Shown: positions 8,310 to 15,523, numbered from the stretch's first letter. The stretch is 29,344 nt of DNA from Candidatus Aenigmatarchaeota archaeon (GCA_018221065.1 JAAOXY010000106.1:1-29344), one strand, 5' to 3'. Numbers and translations: made by a program. The notes: generated by a model not told the origin, from the letters alone.

Positions 8310-8777
8310 CTATTTTTTAATATCTATTCTTAGATCTTTTGGTCTGAATGCAAGAGGTAATAATTCATTTATAGAAGTTATAATGATTTTTTCTTTTTTC
8401 GTTGTTGATAGAATTATTTTCATATTATAATCGGAAATTTGCGAGACTTCATACAGTACTTGTCTACAGCTTCCACATGGTGCAATTACTTCTTCTGTAT
8501 CGAAATCTTCTCCTCGTCCTATTATTGCTATTTCTTTGTGTTTTTTGTAACCCATAGCATTTGCTCTGAGAATAACTCCTCTTTCAGCACATATTGTGCT
8601 TCCATATGCTGAGTTTTCGAAATTTGAGCCTGTTATTATAGTTCCATCATTTGTTAATAATGCTGCTCCAACATAGAATTTAGAATATGGGCCATATGCA
8701 GTTTCCATTGCCTTTTCAGCTTCATTTAATAATTTCTTTTCGACATCCGGAAGTTCTTCATATTTTATATTTATCAT
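8310..8777 (-). CDS. cdd: cytidine deaminase
   Basis: 155 residues, slightly longer than the ~130 of bacterial homotetrameric enzymes. The zinc-binding and catalytic residues are intact: CAERG (C63, E65) and PCGSCRQ (C101, C104). NFENSAYGSTICAERG and the N-terminal YGPYSKFYVGAAL are diagnostic. It converts (deoxy)cytidine to (deoxy)uridine for pyrimidine salvage, a useful trait for an organism depending on scavenged nucleosides. It converges on gins51 with eight bases between stops. A TTTTATAAG element about 25 bases upstream of the ATG suggests a leaderless transcript. Confidence 0.95.
   Translation of the reverse strand: MINIKYEELPDVEKKLLNEAEKAMETAYGPYSKFYVGAALLTNDGTIITGSNFENSAYGSTICAERGVILRANAMGYKKHKEIAIIGRGEDFDTEEVIAPCGSCRQVLYEVSQISDYNMKIILSTTKKEKIIITSINELLPLAFRPKDLRIDIKK
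8313..8318 (+). terminator. T-tract after gins51
   Basis: T6 lies 11 bases after the gins51 stop, inside the end of convergent cdd. Archaeal RNA polymerase terminates at such U-tracts without a hairpin. Inferred from composition. Confidence 0.35.
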
Positions 8778-8796
8778 AATTATATATTACATTTAA

Positions 8797-8806
8797 TTTT
8801 TATAAG
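8797..8806 (-). promoter_or_regulatory. TATA-like element of cdd
   Basis: Read on the minus strand this is CTTATAAAAA, about 25 bases before the ATG at 8777, implying a leaderless mRNA. Confidence 0.45.
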
Positions 8807-8828
8807 ATAGATTTGTATTATAGTAATC

Positions 8829-8837
8829 TTTATATAG
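8829..8837 (+). promoter_or_regulatory. TATA-like element of the L44e operon
   Basis: TTTATATAG is centred about 27 bases before the L44e ATG at 8860. It is the only strong promoter-like element before the translation gene string, so it probably drives several genes. Confidence 0.5.
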
Positions 8838-8859
8838 TTTATTTGAGAAGTGATAGAGT

Positions 8860-9147
8860 ATGAACATAGCAAAGGCACAAAGAAGATATTGTCCTATATG
8901 CAAGAAACACACTGACCATGATGTAAAGAAGGTTAGTGTTGGAAAAGCTAAGGGTGCTATGGCTCAAGGACAAAGAAGATTTAAGAGGAAACTGAGAGGA
9001 TTTGGCAGTTTTCCTAAGCCTAACCCAAAGGATAGAGCAAAACCTACAAGAAAATTGGATCTTTCATATAAATGTAAAGATTGTGGAAAAGCACATAATG
9101 TAGGAAAAGGATATAGAGTAAAGAAATTTGAGTTGATTAGAAAATGA
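8860..9147 (+). CDS. rpl44e: large-subunit ribosomal protein eL42 (L44e)
   Basis: 95 residues, the standard length. A zinc ribbon is made by C11-P-I-C14 and a CKDC pair near residues 72-75. The basic centre with GQRRFKRKLRGFG and PKPNPKDRAKPTRKLDL is typical. The protein sits at the ribosomal E site. It opens the conserved archaeal string L44e, S27e, aIF2-alpha, Nop10, PAC2-family. AAGTGAT upstream of the ATG is a weak Shine-Dalgarno site. Its stop overlaps the ATG of S27e. Confidence 0.96.
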   Translation: MNIAKAQRRYCPICKKHTDHDVKKVSVGKAKGAMAQGQRRFKRKLRGFGSFPKPNPKDRAKPTRKLDLSYKCKDCGKAHNVGKGYRVKKFELIRK

Positions 9148-9332
9148 AAGAAAGCATTCCGAGACCAAAAAGTAAGTTTTTGAAAGTACTTTGTACTAAG
9201 TGTAATAATGAACAGACTATTTTTAACAAATCTTCTTCTGTAGTAAAGTGTCTTGTATGTGGCGCTGAGCTTGCTAATCCTACAGGTGGCAAAGCAAAAG
9301 TTAAAACAAAGGTTATTCAAGTCATGGAATAA
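9144..9332 (+). CDS. rps27e: small-subunit ribosomal protein eS27 (S27e)
   Basis: 62 residues with a C4 zinc ribbon: CTKC, then CLVCG. The sequence FLKVLCTKCNNEQTIFNKSSSVVKCLVCGAELANPTGGKAK is characteristic of eS27. ATG overlaps the L44e stop (ATGA), so translation is coupled. Nothing unusual in length or key residues. Confidence 0.96.
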   Translation: MKESIPRPKSKFLKVLCTKCNNEQTIFNKSSSVVKCLVCGAELANPTGGKAKVKTKVIQVME

Positions 9333-9336
9333 TAGG

Positions 9337-9352
9337 AAGACTTAAAAGTCTT
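9337..9352 (+). promoter_or_regulatory. inverted repeat and possible TATA before aIF2-alpha
   Basis: AAGACTTAAAAGTCTT is a near-continuous palindrome (7-base arms, 2-base centre) in the S27e/aIF2-alpha gap. Its centre lies about 27 bases before the ATG at 9372, the distance of a TATA box (CTTAAAAG), so it may be an internal promoter. A hairpin followed by GATTTTCT could also act as an attenuator. The two readings cannot be separated here. Confidence 0.35.
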
Positions 9353-9371
9353 GATTTTCTATAAGGTCTGT

Positions 9372-10148
9372 ATGGTACAGAAACCGAATGAATTTCCTGA
9401 AAGAGGAGAACTTGTTGTAGCAACAGTAACAAAGGTTAATCCGTTTTCTGTTCAAGTATCAATGGATGAATATGGAAAAGAAGGAATGATACATGTTTCT
9501 GAGGTTGCTAGAAAATGGGTAAAGGATATTAGAGAATTTGCTAAAGTAGGTCAGAAAATAGTTGCTAAAGTTGTTAGGTTTGATAGAGATACAGGTTATG
9601 TTGGTCTTAGTTTGAAAAGAAGAACTAAAAGAGATTCTGAGGAACGAATGAAGGAATTCAAGAGAGAGACCAAGGCTGAAAGAATCTTAGAAGCAATTGC
9701 AAAGGAAAGGAAAATAACTTTAGATGAAGCTTATGATGAAATAGGTTTTCAATTGCAGGAAGTATTTGGTGAAATGTTTAAAGCATTGCAGATGTCTTTG
9801 ACACCAGAGGGAAGAGAGATACTTGAGAAGAAAAAAATAGCACCAAAGTGGATAAAGATATTGAGTGCAGCAGCAGAGAAACAGATGGAAATTAAAGAAG
9901 TTCCAATAAGAGTTATTTTGGAAGTTAGTTGTCCTAAGTCAGGCGGATTGGATATAATAAAAAAAGTACTGATTGAAACTCAGAAGAAATATAATGTTGA
10001 AGTGAATTACATTTCAGCTCCAAAGTATTCTATGACATTATACACAAAGAATCCTAAATCTGGAGAAAAAGAAATGATGAAGATAGCAGAAGTAGTATCT
10101 AAGAAGATGAAGGCTTCTGGTGGCGAGTGTACATACGAGCGTGAATAA
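9372..10148 (+). CDS. eif2a: translation initiation factor aIF2 alpha subunit
   Basis: 258 residues from the ATG at 9372. An upstream in-frame start at 9351 would add seven residues unlike the family and would overlap the inverted repeat, so I prefer 9372. An S1 OB-fold occupies about residues 10-85 (GELVVATVTKVNPFSVQVSMDEY ending VGLSLKRR), then a helical domain, then an alpha-beta domain from about 165 that contacts the gamma subunit (VPIRVILEVSCPKSGGLDIIKK). It is part of the heterotrimer that delivers initiator Met-tRNA. Standard operon position. Confidence 0.95.
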   Translation: MVQKPNEFPERGELVVATVTKVNPFSVQVSMDEYGKEGMIHVSEVARKWVKDIREFAKVGQKIVAKVVRFDRDTGYVGLSLKRRTKRDSEERMKEFKRETKAERILEAIAKERKITLDEAYDEIGFQLQEVFGEMFKALQMSLTPEGREILEKKKIAPKWIKILSAAAEKQMEIKEVPIRVILEVSCPKSGGLDIIKKVLIETQKKYNVEVNYISAPKYSMTLYTKNPKSGEKEMMKIAEVVSKKMKASGGECTYERE

Positions 10149-10150
10149 TT

Positions 10151-10303
10151 ATGATTCTACGCAAGTGTCCTAATTGCATGAAGTATACATTGAAGGATGA
10201 TTGCGGTACTTGCAATATCAAAACAGTAAGTCCGCATCCAATAAAATTTTCAATAGAAAAAGAGAAGAAATATTCTAAATACAGAAGAAAGGCAAAACTT
10301 TAA
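10151..10303 (+). CDS. nop10: H/ACA ribonucleoprotein Nop10
   Basis: A 50-residue gene starting two bases after the aIF2-alpha stop. The N-terminal zinc ribbon is KCPNC (C6, C9) and CGTC (C18, C21), followed by the conserved TVSPHPIKFSIEKEKKYSKYRR helix region that contacts Cbf5. Length and order match archaeal Nop10. It belongs to the H/ACA complex that makes pseudouridine in rRNA. Position between aIF2-alpha and the PAC2-family gene is the classic archaeal arrangement. Confidence 0.95.
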   Translation: MILRKCPNCMKYTLKDDCGTCNIKTVSPHPIKFSIEKEKKYSKYRRKAKL

Positions 10304-10327
10304 GTTGTACGGGGAGAATGATAGATT

Positions 10328-11104
10328 ATGATTGAAACTGAGATAATTTCTAAAACAAAACCGAAATTAAAGGATCCTATTTGTGTTATTGGTTTGCCTG
10401 GAATAGGCAATATTGGTAGGATAGCTGTTGGTTATGCTATTACACAATTGAAGGCAAAGAAGTTTGCAGATTTATATTCACCATATTTTTATCCATTTGT
10501 TATGATTCACAATGATCAAATTCATATCCTAAGAGATGAATTTTTCTTCTACAAAGGAAAGAAAAGAGATTTGATATTTTTGATAGGAGATTCTCAGACA
10601 TATGATCCAAAAGGACATTATGAGATTGTTGGTAAAATTTTAGAATTCTTAGAGAGTTTGGGATGTAAAGAAGTAATTACAGTTGGTGGTTTCAGTACAG
10701 GTAAAGTTTCAAAGAAACCTAAAGTTTATGGTGTTGTTACAAATAAAAAAAGGATAAAGGAACTTTCAAAACATGGAATATCCTTTGAAGCTGGAACTAA
10801 GATTGGTACTATTGTTGGAGCAGCAGGACTTTTATCAGGTTTTGCTGAAATTAGAGGAATAAGGGGAACAGTATTGCTTGGAGAAACTGTAGGATTCCCA
10901 ATTATAACAGATCCGACTGCAGCCGAAGCAGTGTTGTTAGTATTAGAGAAGATGCTTGGAATTGATATTGACTTAGCAAAGCTTGAAGAGAAGGTAAAAG
11001 CTATGCAAGATTTCATAAAGAAATTAGAGCAGATTCAAACACAGGCTGCTGAGCAATTAACAAAAACAAAACCAGGTAAAGAAGATTTGAAGTATATTGG
11101 TTAA
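10328..11104 (+). CDS. PAC2-family protein (proteasome assembly chaperone-like, PbaA/PbaB group)
   Basis: 258 residues of the PAC2/COG2047 family: PICVIGLPGIGNIGRIAVGYAI near 17-38, a central ITVGGFSTGKV strand and turn, GTKIGTIVGAAGLLSGFAEIRGIRGTVLLGETVG near 155-190 and TDPTAAEAVLLVLEKMLGI. Archaeal relatives (PbaA, PbaB) assist proteasome assembly; older annotations call them ATP-grasp enzymes. A C-terminal coiled segment (about 215-245) is Gln- and Lys-rich. A GGGGA sequence lies 12 bases upstream of the ATG. No proteasome gene is in the window, so the partner is not visible. Confidence 0.85.
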   Translation: MIETEIISKTKPKLKDPICVIGLPGIGNIGRIAVGYAITQLKAKKFADLYSPYFYPFVMIHNDQIHILRDEFFFYKGKKRDLIFLIGDSQTYDPKGHYEIVGKILEFLESLGCKEVITVGGFSTGKVSKKPKVYGVVTNKKRIKELSKHGISFEAGTKIGTIVGAAGLLSGFAEIRGIRGTVLLGETVGFPIITDPTAAEAVLLVLEKMLGIDIDLAKLEEKVKAMQDFIKKLEQIQTQAAEQLTKTKPGKEDLKYIG

Positions 11105-11113
11105 GTTTATAAG
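11105..11113 (+). promoter_or_regulatory. TATA-like element of rpoK
   Basis: GTTTATAAG starts one base after the PAC2-family stop. A start site about 26 bases on, near 11135, leaves a short leader with GGTG (11136-11139) before the ATG at 11145. This argues against the longer ORF starting at 11097. Confidence 0.5.
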
Positions 11114-11144
11114 CTTAGCTGATAATTGTAGGGTTGGTGTAATA

Positions 11145-11336
11145 ATGAAAGAGTATACTCGTTTTGAAAGAGCTAGAATAATAGGCGCAAGATCATTGCA
11201 AATATCAAGAGGAGCACCTATATTAATAAAGACAACTGAGACAGAACCTTTGAAAATAGCTGAGTTAGAATTTGAAGCTGATGTGATTCCTTTAGATGTT
11301 AGGAGACACGTACCAACAGAAGTATTACACAAATGA
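11145..11336 (+). CDS. rpoK: RNA polymerase subunit Rpo6 (RpoK)
   Basis: 63 residues from the ATG at 11145, preceded by GGTG with five bases of spacing. YTRFERARIIGARSLQISRGAPILI and the tail IAELEFEADVIPLDVRRHVP are the signature of archaeal RpoK, equivalent to RPB6 and bacterial omega, which supports polymerase assembly. A start at 11097 would add 16 unrelated residues and run through the TATA box. In many archaea rpoK sits beside eno and rps2; here the enolase is one gene away and rps2 about 11 kb away, so the cluster is broken. Its end overlaps the convergent nucleotidyltransferase by 12 bases. Confidence 0.94.
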   Translation: MKEYTRFERARIIGARSLQISRGAPILIKTTETEPLKIAELEFEADVIPLDVRRHVPTEVLHK

Positions 11337-12059
11337 TTTCTTTGCTTCTTCAAATGTTTTTATCGTACCTATGTCTATCCATGTACCTTTGAAGATAAAG
11401 CCATAGATATCTTCTTTTTCGTAGAGCCATGTTAAAAAGAATCCCATAGCATCTGGATTGTTTGAAGATTCAATGTATTCTGATATGAGTTTTAAAGAAT
11501 CTTTTGAGAATATGTAGATTGCTGTGGATACAAGACTGGTTTTTGGAAATTCTGGTTTTTCTTCAAACCCTGTTATTTTATTGTCAGAATCAATTTCGAC
11601 AACACCAAGTCTTTTGCTTGCCTTTTCTTTATCTATAATATCAAGAAGGCCAACTATTGGAGCCTTTTTTTCATCATAATAATCTATTATTTCTTTTAAT
11701 CCAAATTCGAACATATTATCTCCAGCTACTACGATTATGTCATCTTCTATGTTGTTCTTTTTAATGACGTAATTTAATCCACCGATTGATCCTAGTTTTT
11801 CTTCTTCTTTTGCTGCTGGTTCTATTACTAAATTAACAGATTTGGTAGATTGTAGATTTGATAAGAATTTGGTGAAGTCTTCTTCAAACTTCTTGTTTGT
11901 AGATATGTATATCTTTTCTATCGAGTCTATTTTTTCCATCTTTTCTATTACATATTGTACTATAGGCTTTTCGTTTATTTCTAGAAGGGCCTTTGCTTTA
12001 TTCTGTGTGAGCTCTCCCATACGCTTTGCGAAGCCTCCCGCAAGTATTATTCCTATCAT
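11325..12059 (-). CDS. sugar-phosphate nucleotidyltransferase (RmlA/GlmU-like)
   Basis: 244 residues forming one nucleotidyltransferase domain. The signature IILAGGFAKRM...NKAKALLEINEKPIVQYVIEKM binds the nucleotide; VAGDNMFEF near 113-121 carries the metal-binding aspartate; GFEEKPEFPKTSLVSTAIYIF recognises the sugar phosphate; the end FKGTWIDIGTIKTFEEA is typical. It would make an NDP-sugar from a hexose-1-phosphate for surface glycans or protein glycosylation. There is no left-handed beta-helix domain. Which sugar and which nucleotide cannot be said. TTTAAATG about 25 bases before the ATG suggests a leaderless mRNA. Confidence 0.88.
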   Translation of the reverse strand: MIGIILAGGFAKRMGELTQNKAKALLEINEKPIVQYVIEKMEKIDSIEKIYISTNKKFEEDFTKFLSNLQSTKSVNLVIEPAAKEEEKLGSIGGLNYVIKKNNIEDDIIVVAGDNMFEFGLKEIIDYYDEKKAPIVGLLDIIDKEKASKRLGVVEIDSDNKITGFEEKPEFPKTSLVSTAIYIFSKDSLKLISEYIESSNNPDAMGFFLTWLYEKEDIYGFIFKGTWIDIGTIKTFEEAKKSFV

Positions 12060-12104
12060 AGATTAAACATTTGATTTCACATTTAAAAATGTTATCTAGG
12101 ACAA

Positions 12105-12113
12105 TCTTTATTA
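12105..12113 (+). promoter_or_regulatory. TATA-like element of the enolase gene
   Basis: TCTTTATTA lies about 27 bases before the ATG at 12136, suggesting a leaderless transcript. Confidence 0.4.
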
Positions 12114-12135
12114 GTGGAGAATCTAATTTCTAACT

Positions 12136-13320
12136 ATGATTAAAGATATTATTGCCTTACCAAGTTACAATTCAAGAGGGGAACAGACGTTAAAAGTATG
12201 GATAATGAATAAGTCTGGTTTTTACTCTGCTTATGCACCTTCAGGTAAATCTAGAGGTAAGTGGGAAGCAAAGACTCTTGATGCTAAAAAGGCATTGAAG
12301 GTTTTACCAAGGATAAAGAAGAGACTTATTGGTCTTAAAGAAAAGGATTTTGAGATTTTTGATGATACTCTTGAGAAGCTTGGTGGTAAGAATCTTGGAA
12401 AGATAGGAGCTAATCTTTCTACTGCTCTTTCGATGGCAAACATCAGGGCAGCTTCTGATAATAAAGTGTATAAATTTTTGAATCCTGATGCAAGACATGT
12501 TCCATTTCCTCTCGGTAATGTTATTGGTGGTGGAGCTCATGGCGGATTTACAAGTATACAAGAGTTCTTAGTTTTTGATCCAAAAGCAAAAGATATTTTC
12601 CAAGCAATTGAAACAAATTTCAAAGTGTGGAATGATGTTAGGAAAGTTTTAAGACTAAAAGGTTTTACTGTTGGAAGAAATGATGAAGGAGCTTGGATAA
12701 TGAGGAAAGATGATTTTAAAACACTTGATTTTATAACAAAAATTGCTGAGAAGCATGGTGCTAAAGTTGGTGTTGATATTGCTGCTGGTGAATTTTACAA
12801 AAGAGGAAAATATATTTATCATAGTCTAAAAAAGAAATTTAATTCTGGTGAACAATTAGAATTTGTAAAAGATTTGATAAAAACATATAAGTTAGCTTAT
12901 GTTGAAGATCCTTTTCATGAAAATGATTTTAAAAGTTTTTCTGAACTGAAGAAAAAAGTGAAATGTTTGATAGTTGGTGATGATCTTTTTGCTACAAATC
13001 CTGAGAGAATTATAAAAGGAATTGATAAAGAAGCAGGTAATGGTATTTTGATAAAGCCGGATCAAATTGGTTTGGTATCAAGAGCAATACTTACTGCAGA
13101 GATTGCTAAAAGAGGTGGGTTTACTCCTGTGGTTTCTCATAGGTCTGGTGAAACAGAAGATGCATTTATTTCAGATCTTGCTGTTGCAATTGAAGCCCCA
13201 TTGTTGAAATGTGGTATTAGTGGAACAGAAAGAGTTGCAAAAGTTAATAGGCTAATAGAAATATGGAACGGAATTAAAGGTACTAAAAGAAAACCACAGA
13301 TGGCTAAACTAAAATTTTAA
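12136..13320 (+). CDS. eno: short, divergent enolase (phosphopyruvate hydratase)
   Basis: 394 residues, some 30 shorter than usual. Family landmarks are present in order: NSRGEQTLKVWI at the N-terminus, APSGKSRGKWEA in place of the APSGASTG loop, SIQEF, a VGRNDEGAW version of VGDEGGFAP, DIAAGEFY, VEDPF, GDDLFATN, LIKPDQIG (N changed to D in the usual KxNQIG), SHRSGETED and KCGISGTERVAKVNR. The Mg-binding acids and the catalytic glutamate and lysine positions all appear retained, so activity converting 2-phosphoglycerate to phosphoenolpyruvate is likely. A paralogue with a changed substrate is the alternative. The last 12 bases overlap cysS. Confidence 0.85.
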   Translation: MIKDIIALPSYNSRGEQTLKVWIMNKSGFYSAYAPSGKSRGKWEAKTLDAKKALKVLPRIKKRLIGLKEKDFEIFDDTLEKLGGKNLGKIGANLSTALSMANIRAASDNKVYKFLNPDARHVPFPLGNVIGGGAHGGFTSIQEFLVFDPKAKDIFQAIETNFKVWNDVRKVLRLKGFTVGRNDEGAWIMRKDDFKTLDFITKIAEKHGAKVGVDIAAGEFYKRGKYIYHSLKKKFNSGEQLEFVKDLIKTYKLAYVEDPFHENDFKSFSELKKKVKCLIVGDDLFATNPERIIKGIDKEAGNGILIKPDQIGLVSRAILTAEIAKRGGFTPVVSHRSGETEDAFISDLAVAIEAPLLKCGISGTERVAKVNRLIEIWNGIKGTKRKPQMAKLKF

Positions 13321-14748
13321 GCTTTTTTTTAATCTTGGACCAGAAAGAGAATCTTCTATGACAAATCCTTTATCTTTTAATTGATCTCTTATTTCATCTG
13401 CTAATTTGAAATCTTTATCATTTCTTGCAGATTCTCTTTGTCCTAAAAGTTCTTTTAATTCTTCAGTTATTTCTATTTTATCATGTTCTAGAACTCCTAA
13501 AACTTTATCGAACTTCATCAAAGTTTCATGAGTTTTTGTAAGATTTTCTGTTGAATATTCTTTGTCATCTATTGCTTTGTTAACGAAAGAAACTAGATCA
13601 AATATTGCTGCTAATGCTTCTGGCATGTTAAGATCATCATCTAAGTTTTCTTCAAATTTCTTTTCTGTTTCATTTATCTTTTCGTCTATAGTTTCGTTGT
13701 ATTTGTCAACATCTTCTACGTCTTCTAATCTGTCTAAAAAGTTTATCATATTATTGATTGTATTTTCCGCAGCTTTCAGATTTTCTTCTGTGAAATTTAA
13801 TGGAGTTCTGTAATGAGCAGAAAGGAATAGATAACGTAGAGCTTTTGGTGAGAAACCTTTTCCTTCTATATCTCTTAGGGTGTAAAAATTTCCTTTTGAT
13901 TTTGACATTTTTTCATTGTTAACTAAAAGGTGTCTTGTGTGCATCCAATATTTTACAAAAGGTTTTCCGTTAGCTCCTTCTGATTGTGCTATTTCTGATT
14001 CATGATGCGGGAAAATATTATCTTCTCCACCTGTATGGATGTCTATTGTTTCTCCAAGATACTTGTTTGCCATTGCTGAACATTCAAGATGCCACCCAGG
14101 ATAACCTTCACTCCATGGCGATTTCCATTTCATGACATGTTCTGGATTGTTTACCCATAGAGCAAAATCGAGTTGGTTTTTCTTGTCAGGATTGTTGTTA
14201 ACTCTTCCGCCTGCACCAGTTTTTAGATTTTCTATCGTGTTTCCAGATAATTCTCCATAGTGTTTGAATTTTGTAATATCAAAATAAACAGAACCGTTTG
14301 AAATATACGCAAAACCATTAGTGATTAGTTTTTGAACAAGATCCATCATTTCGTTTATTTCTTCTGTTGCCTTTGGTCTTGCTTCTGGTTCTTCAATATT
14401 CATTTTTTTAGAATCTTCTAGAAATGCTTTAGTGTAGAAATTGGCAATGTCCCAAACTGTCTTGCCTTCTTTTTTTGCAGCTTTTTCCATCTTGTCTTCT
14501 CCGGTTTTGGAAGCATCTTCGTCTCCAACCATGTGGCCTACATCAGTTATGTTCATTATTTGTTTTATTCCAAAATCTTTGTATTTTAGATATCTTCTTA
14601 GAAGATCAGCAAAAACATAAGATCTGAGATTACCAATGTGAGCATAATCATAAACAGTTGGACCACAGTTGTATATTTTTACTTGAGTTGGATCCAATGG
14701 TTTGAATTCTTCTTTTTCTTTTGTTAATGTATTGTAAAATTTTAGCAT
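13309..14748 (-). CDS. cysS: cysteinyl-tRNA synthetase
   Basis: 479 residues, a full-length class I enzyme. IYNCGPTVYDYAHIGNLR gives zinc ligand C28 and the HIGH motif HIGN (37-40); GWHLECSAM gives zinc ligand C223; FPHHESEIAQSE supplies further zinc ligands; KMSKS is exact at 280-284. The C-terminal helical domain (about 330-440) and the final anticodon-recognition segment are present. It charges tRNA-Cys. The ATG lies only 12 bases after the encoded CCA of tRNA-Cys on the same strand; those 12 bases hold GGTGAT, the ribosome-binding site. The mRNA start is therefore probably made by tRNA 3' processing. Confidence 0.97.
   Translation of the reverse strand: MLKFYNTLTKEKEEFKPLDPTQVKIYNCGPTVYDYAHIGNLRSYVFADLLRRYLKYKDFGIKQIMNITDVGHMVGDEDASKTGEDKMEKAAKKEGKTVWDIANFYTKAFLEDSKKMNIEEPEARPKATEEINEMMDLVQKLITNGFAYISNGSVYFDITKFKHYGELSGNTIENLKTGAGGRVNNNPDKKNQLDFALWVNNPEHVMKWKSPWSEGYPGWHLECSAMANKYLGETIDIHTGGEDNIFPHHESEIAQSEGANGKPFVKYWMHTRHLLVNNEKMSKSKGNFYTLRDIEGKGFSPKALRYLFLSAHYRTPLNFTEENLKAAENTINNMINFLDRLEDVEDVDKYNETIDEKINETEKKFEENLDDDLNMPEALAAIFDLVSFVNKAIDDKEYSTENLTKTHETLMKFDKVLGVLEHDKIEITEELKELLGQRESARNDKDFKLADEIRDQLKDKGFVIEDSLSGPRLKKSLKF
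13323..13330 (+). terminator. T8 tract after the enolase gene
   Basis: Eight consecutive T follow two bases after the stop, inside the last codons of convergent cysS. This is a good archaeal U-tract terminator for the enolase mRNA. Confidence 0.5.
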
Positions 14749-14760
14749 TAAATCACCAAA

Positions 14761-14834
14761 TGGAGCCGCGGAGGAGAGTCGAACTCCTTTACACGGTTTT
14801 GCAGACCGCTACATAGCCGTTCTGTCACCGCGGC
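14761..14834 (-). tRNA. tRNA-Cys (anticodon GCA), CCA encoded
   Basis: On the minus strand the 74 bases fold as a complete cloverleaf: acceptor GCCGCGG paired with CCGCGGC, a 3-bp D stem (ACA/TGT), anticodon stem GCGGT/ACCGT closed around CTGCAAA (anticodon GCA, Cys), 4-base variable loop, T stem AGGAG/CTCCT with loop TTCGACT, discriminator T73 as expected for tRNA-Cys, and an encoded CCA. There is no intron. The first 26 bases also encode the last residues and stop of the homing endonuclease upstream. It lies 12 bases before cysS. No strong promoter of its own is visible in the preceding 50 bases. Confidence 0.93.
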
Positions 14835-15465
14835 ACAATAATATTTTCTTGAACTTAGGTTTTACTATTCTTCTAAATCTCTTAACATCTTCATTCCCTC
14901 TTATTATCAACCTATACATATCTTCTGCTTTTGAGTATTTTAAAGTGCATTTTATATTTATACTTTTCAAAATCTCCATAACTTCTTTTAAACCCTTTCC
15001 ATTATTCATGTGAAAGTCTATATATGGCTTTTTGTTTCTGGTTGGGTAGTAAACATGTGTTCCATCACCTTCATATAATCCTCTTATAAATGCTGATTTT
15101 ATCCTTATTCCTGACGCTTTAACTTCCTTTGAAACTGACCATTTAGAAGATCCAAAGTCTGAAAAAGATAGTAGATCATTCATGACGTTCCTTTTTCCTA
15201 TAACTATTCTCATAGCTCTTTTTACCCCAGTTGCCCTTCTTTTGTAATTATAAACATCTTCCAATAATTTTATGAAATGATTTAGAAGTCTAGGATCATT
15301 ATTGCCAAATTCTAGTGATTCCCTCCTTCTTTTCCTCCTTCTCCAGTACATCCTATTAGGTCTGTTATCAAATTCATTGTATTCTGTGGTATAGAAACAA
15401 TGACATCCTTCGGCACATAATAATCCTAATATTTCAGACTTTTTGATTGTTAATGTTTTAGGCAT
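14809..15465 (-). CDS. LAGLIDADG homing endonuclease ending inside tRNA-Cys
   Basis: 218 residues from the ATG at 15465 (an in-frame TTG at 15474 is less likely). Two LAGLIDADG helices are present: ILGLLCAEG (12-20, catalytic acid E19) and IRGLYEGDG (127-135, acid D134), so it is a single-chain two-motif enzyme of the I-DmoI architecture with both metal-binding acids kept. A very basic stretch WRRRKRRR lies at 41-48. It is neither inside an intron nor fused as an intein. The last seven residues (RGDRTAM) and the stop are read from the 5' end of tRNA-Cys. Arginine is often AGG here, whereas neighbours favour AGA, a mild hint of transfer. It has its own TATA-like boxes. Confidence 0.88.
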   Translation of the reverse strand: MPKTLTIKKSEILGLLCAEGCHCFYTTEYNEFDNRPNRMYWRRRKRRRESLEFGNNDPRLLNHFIKLLEDVYNYKRRATGVKRAMRIVIGKRNVMNDLLSFSDFGSSKWSVSKEVKASGIRIKSAFIRGLYEGDGTHVYYPTRNKKPYIDFHMNNGKGLKEVMEILKSINIKCTLKYSKAEDMYRLIIRGNEDVKRFRRIVKPKFKKILLCRGDRTAM

Positions 15466-15502
15466 ATTTACCAACCCCGCATAGTATTACTTTGCATCAT
15501 TA

Positions 15503-15522
15503 GCTTATAAAAACTTATAAAT
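15503..15522 (-). promoter_or_regulatory. two TATA-like boxes before the homing endonuclease
   Basis: On the minus strand ATTTATAAG is followed by TTTTATAAGC, predicting starts near 15490 and 15480, 15-25 bases before the ATG at 15465. This suggests the endonuclease, and perhaps tRNA-Cys with cysS, can be transcribed independently of the upstream two genes. Confidence 0.45.
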
Positions 15523-15523
15523 C

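Noticed and set aside
9337..9352. Rho-independent-style terminator between S27e and aIF2-alpha
   Set aside because: The following T-run is short and interrupted, and spacing fits a TATA box better; listed only as an ambiguous element.
11097..11144. Longer RpoK starting at 11097
   Set aside because: The extra residues do not match RpoK, and the extension would contain the TATA-like element and the ribosome-binding site.
14761..15474. tRNA-Cys split by an intron carrying the endonuclease
   Set aside because: The tRNA folds completely in 74 contiguous bases with all stems and CCA. The endonuclease lies upstream of and overlaps its 5' end rather than interrupting it, and no tRNA fragment is found on the far side.
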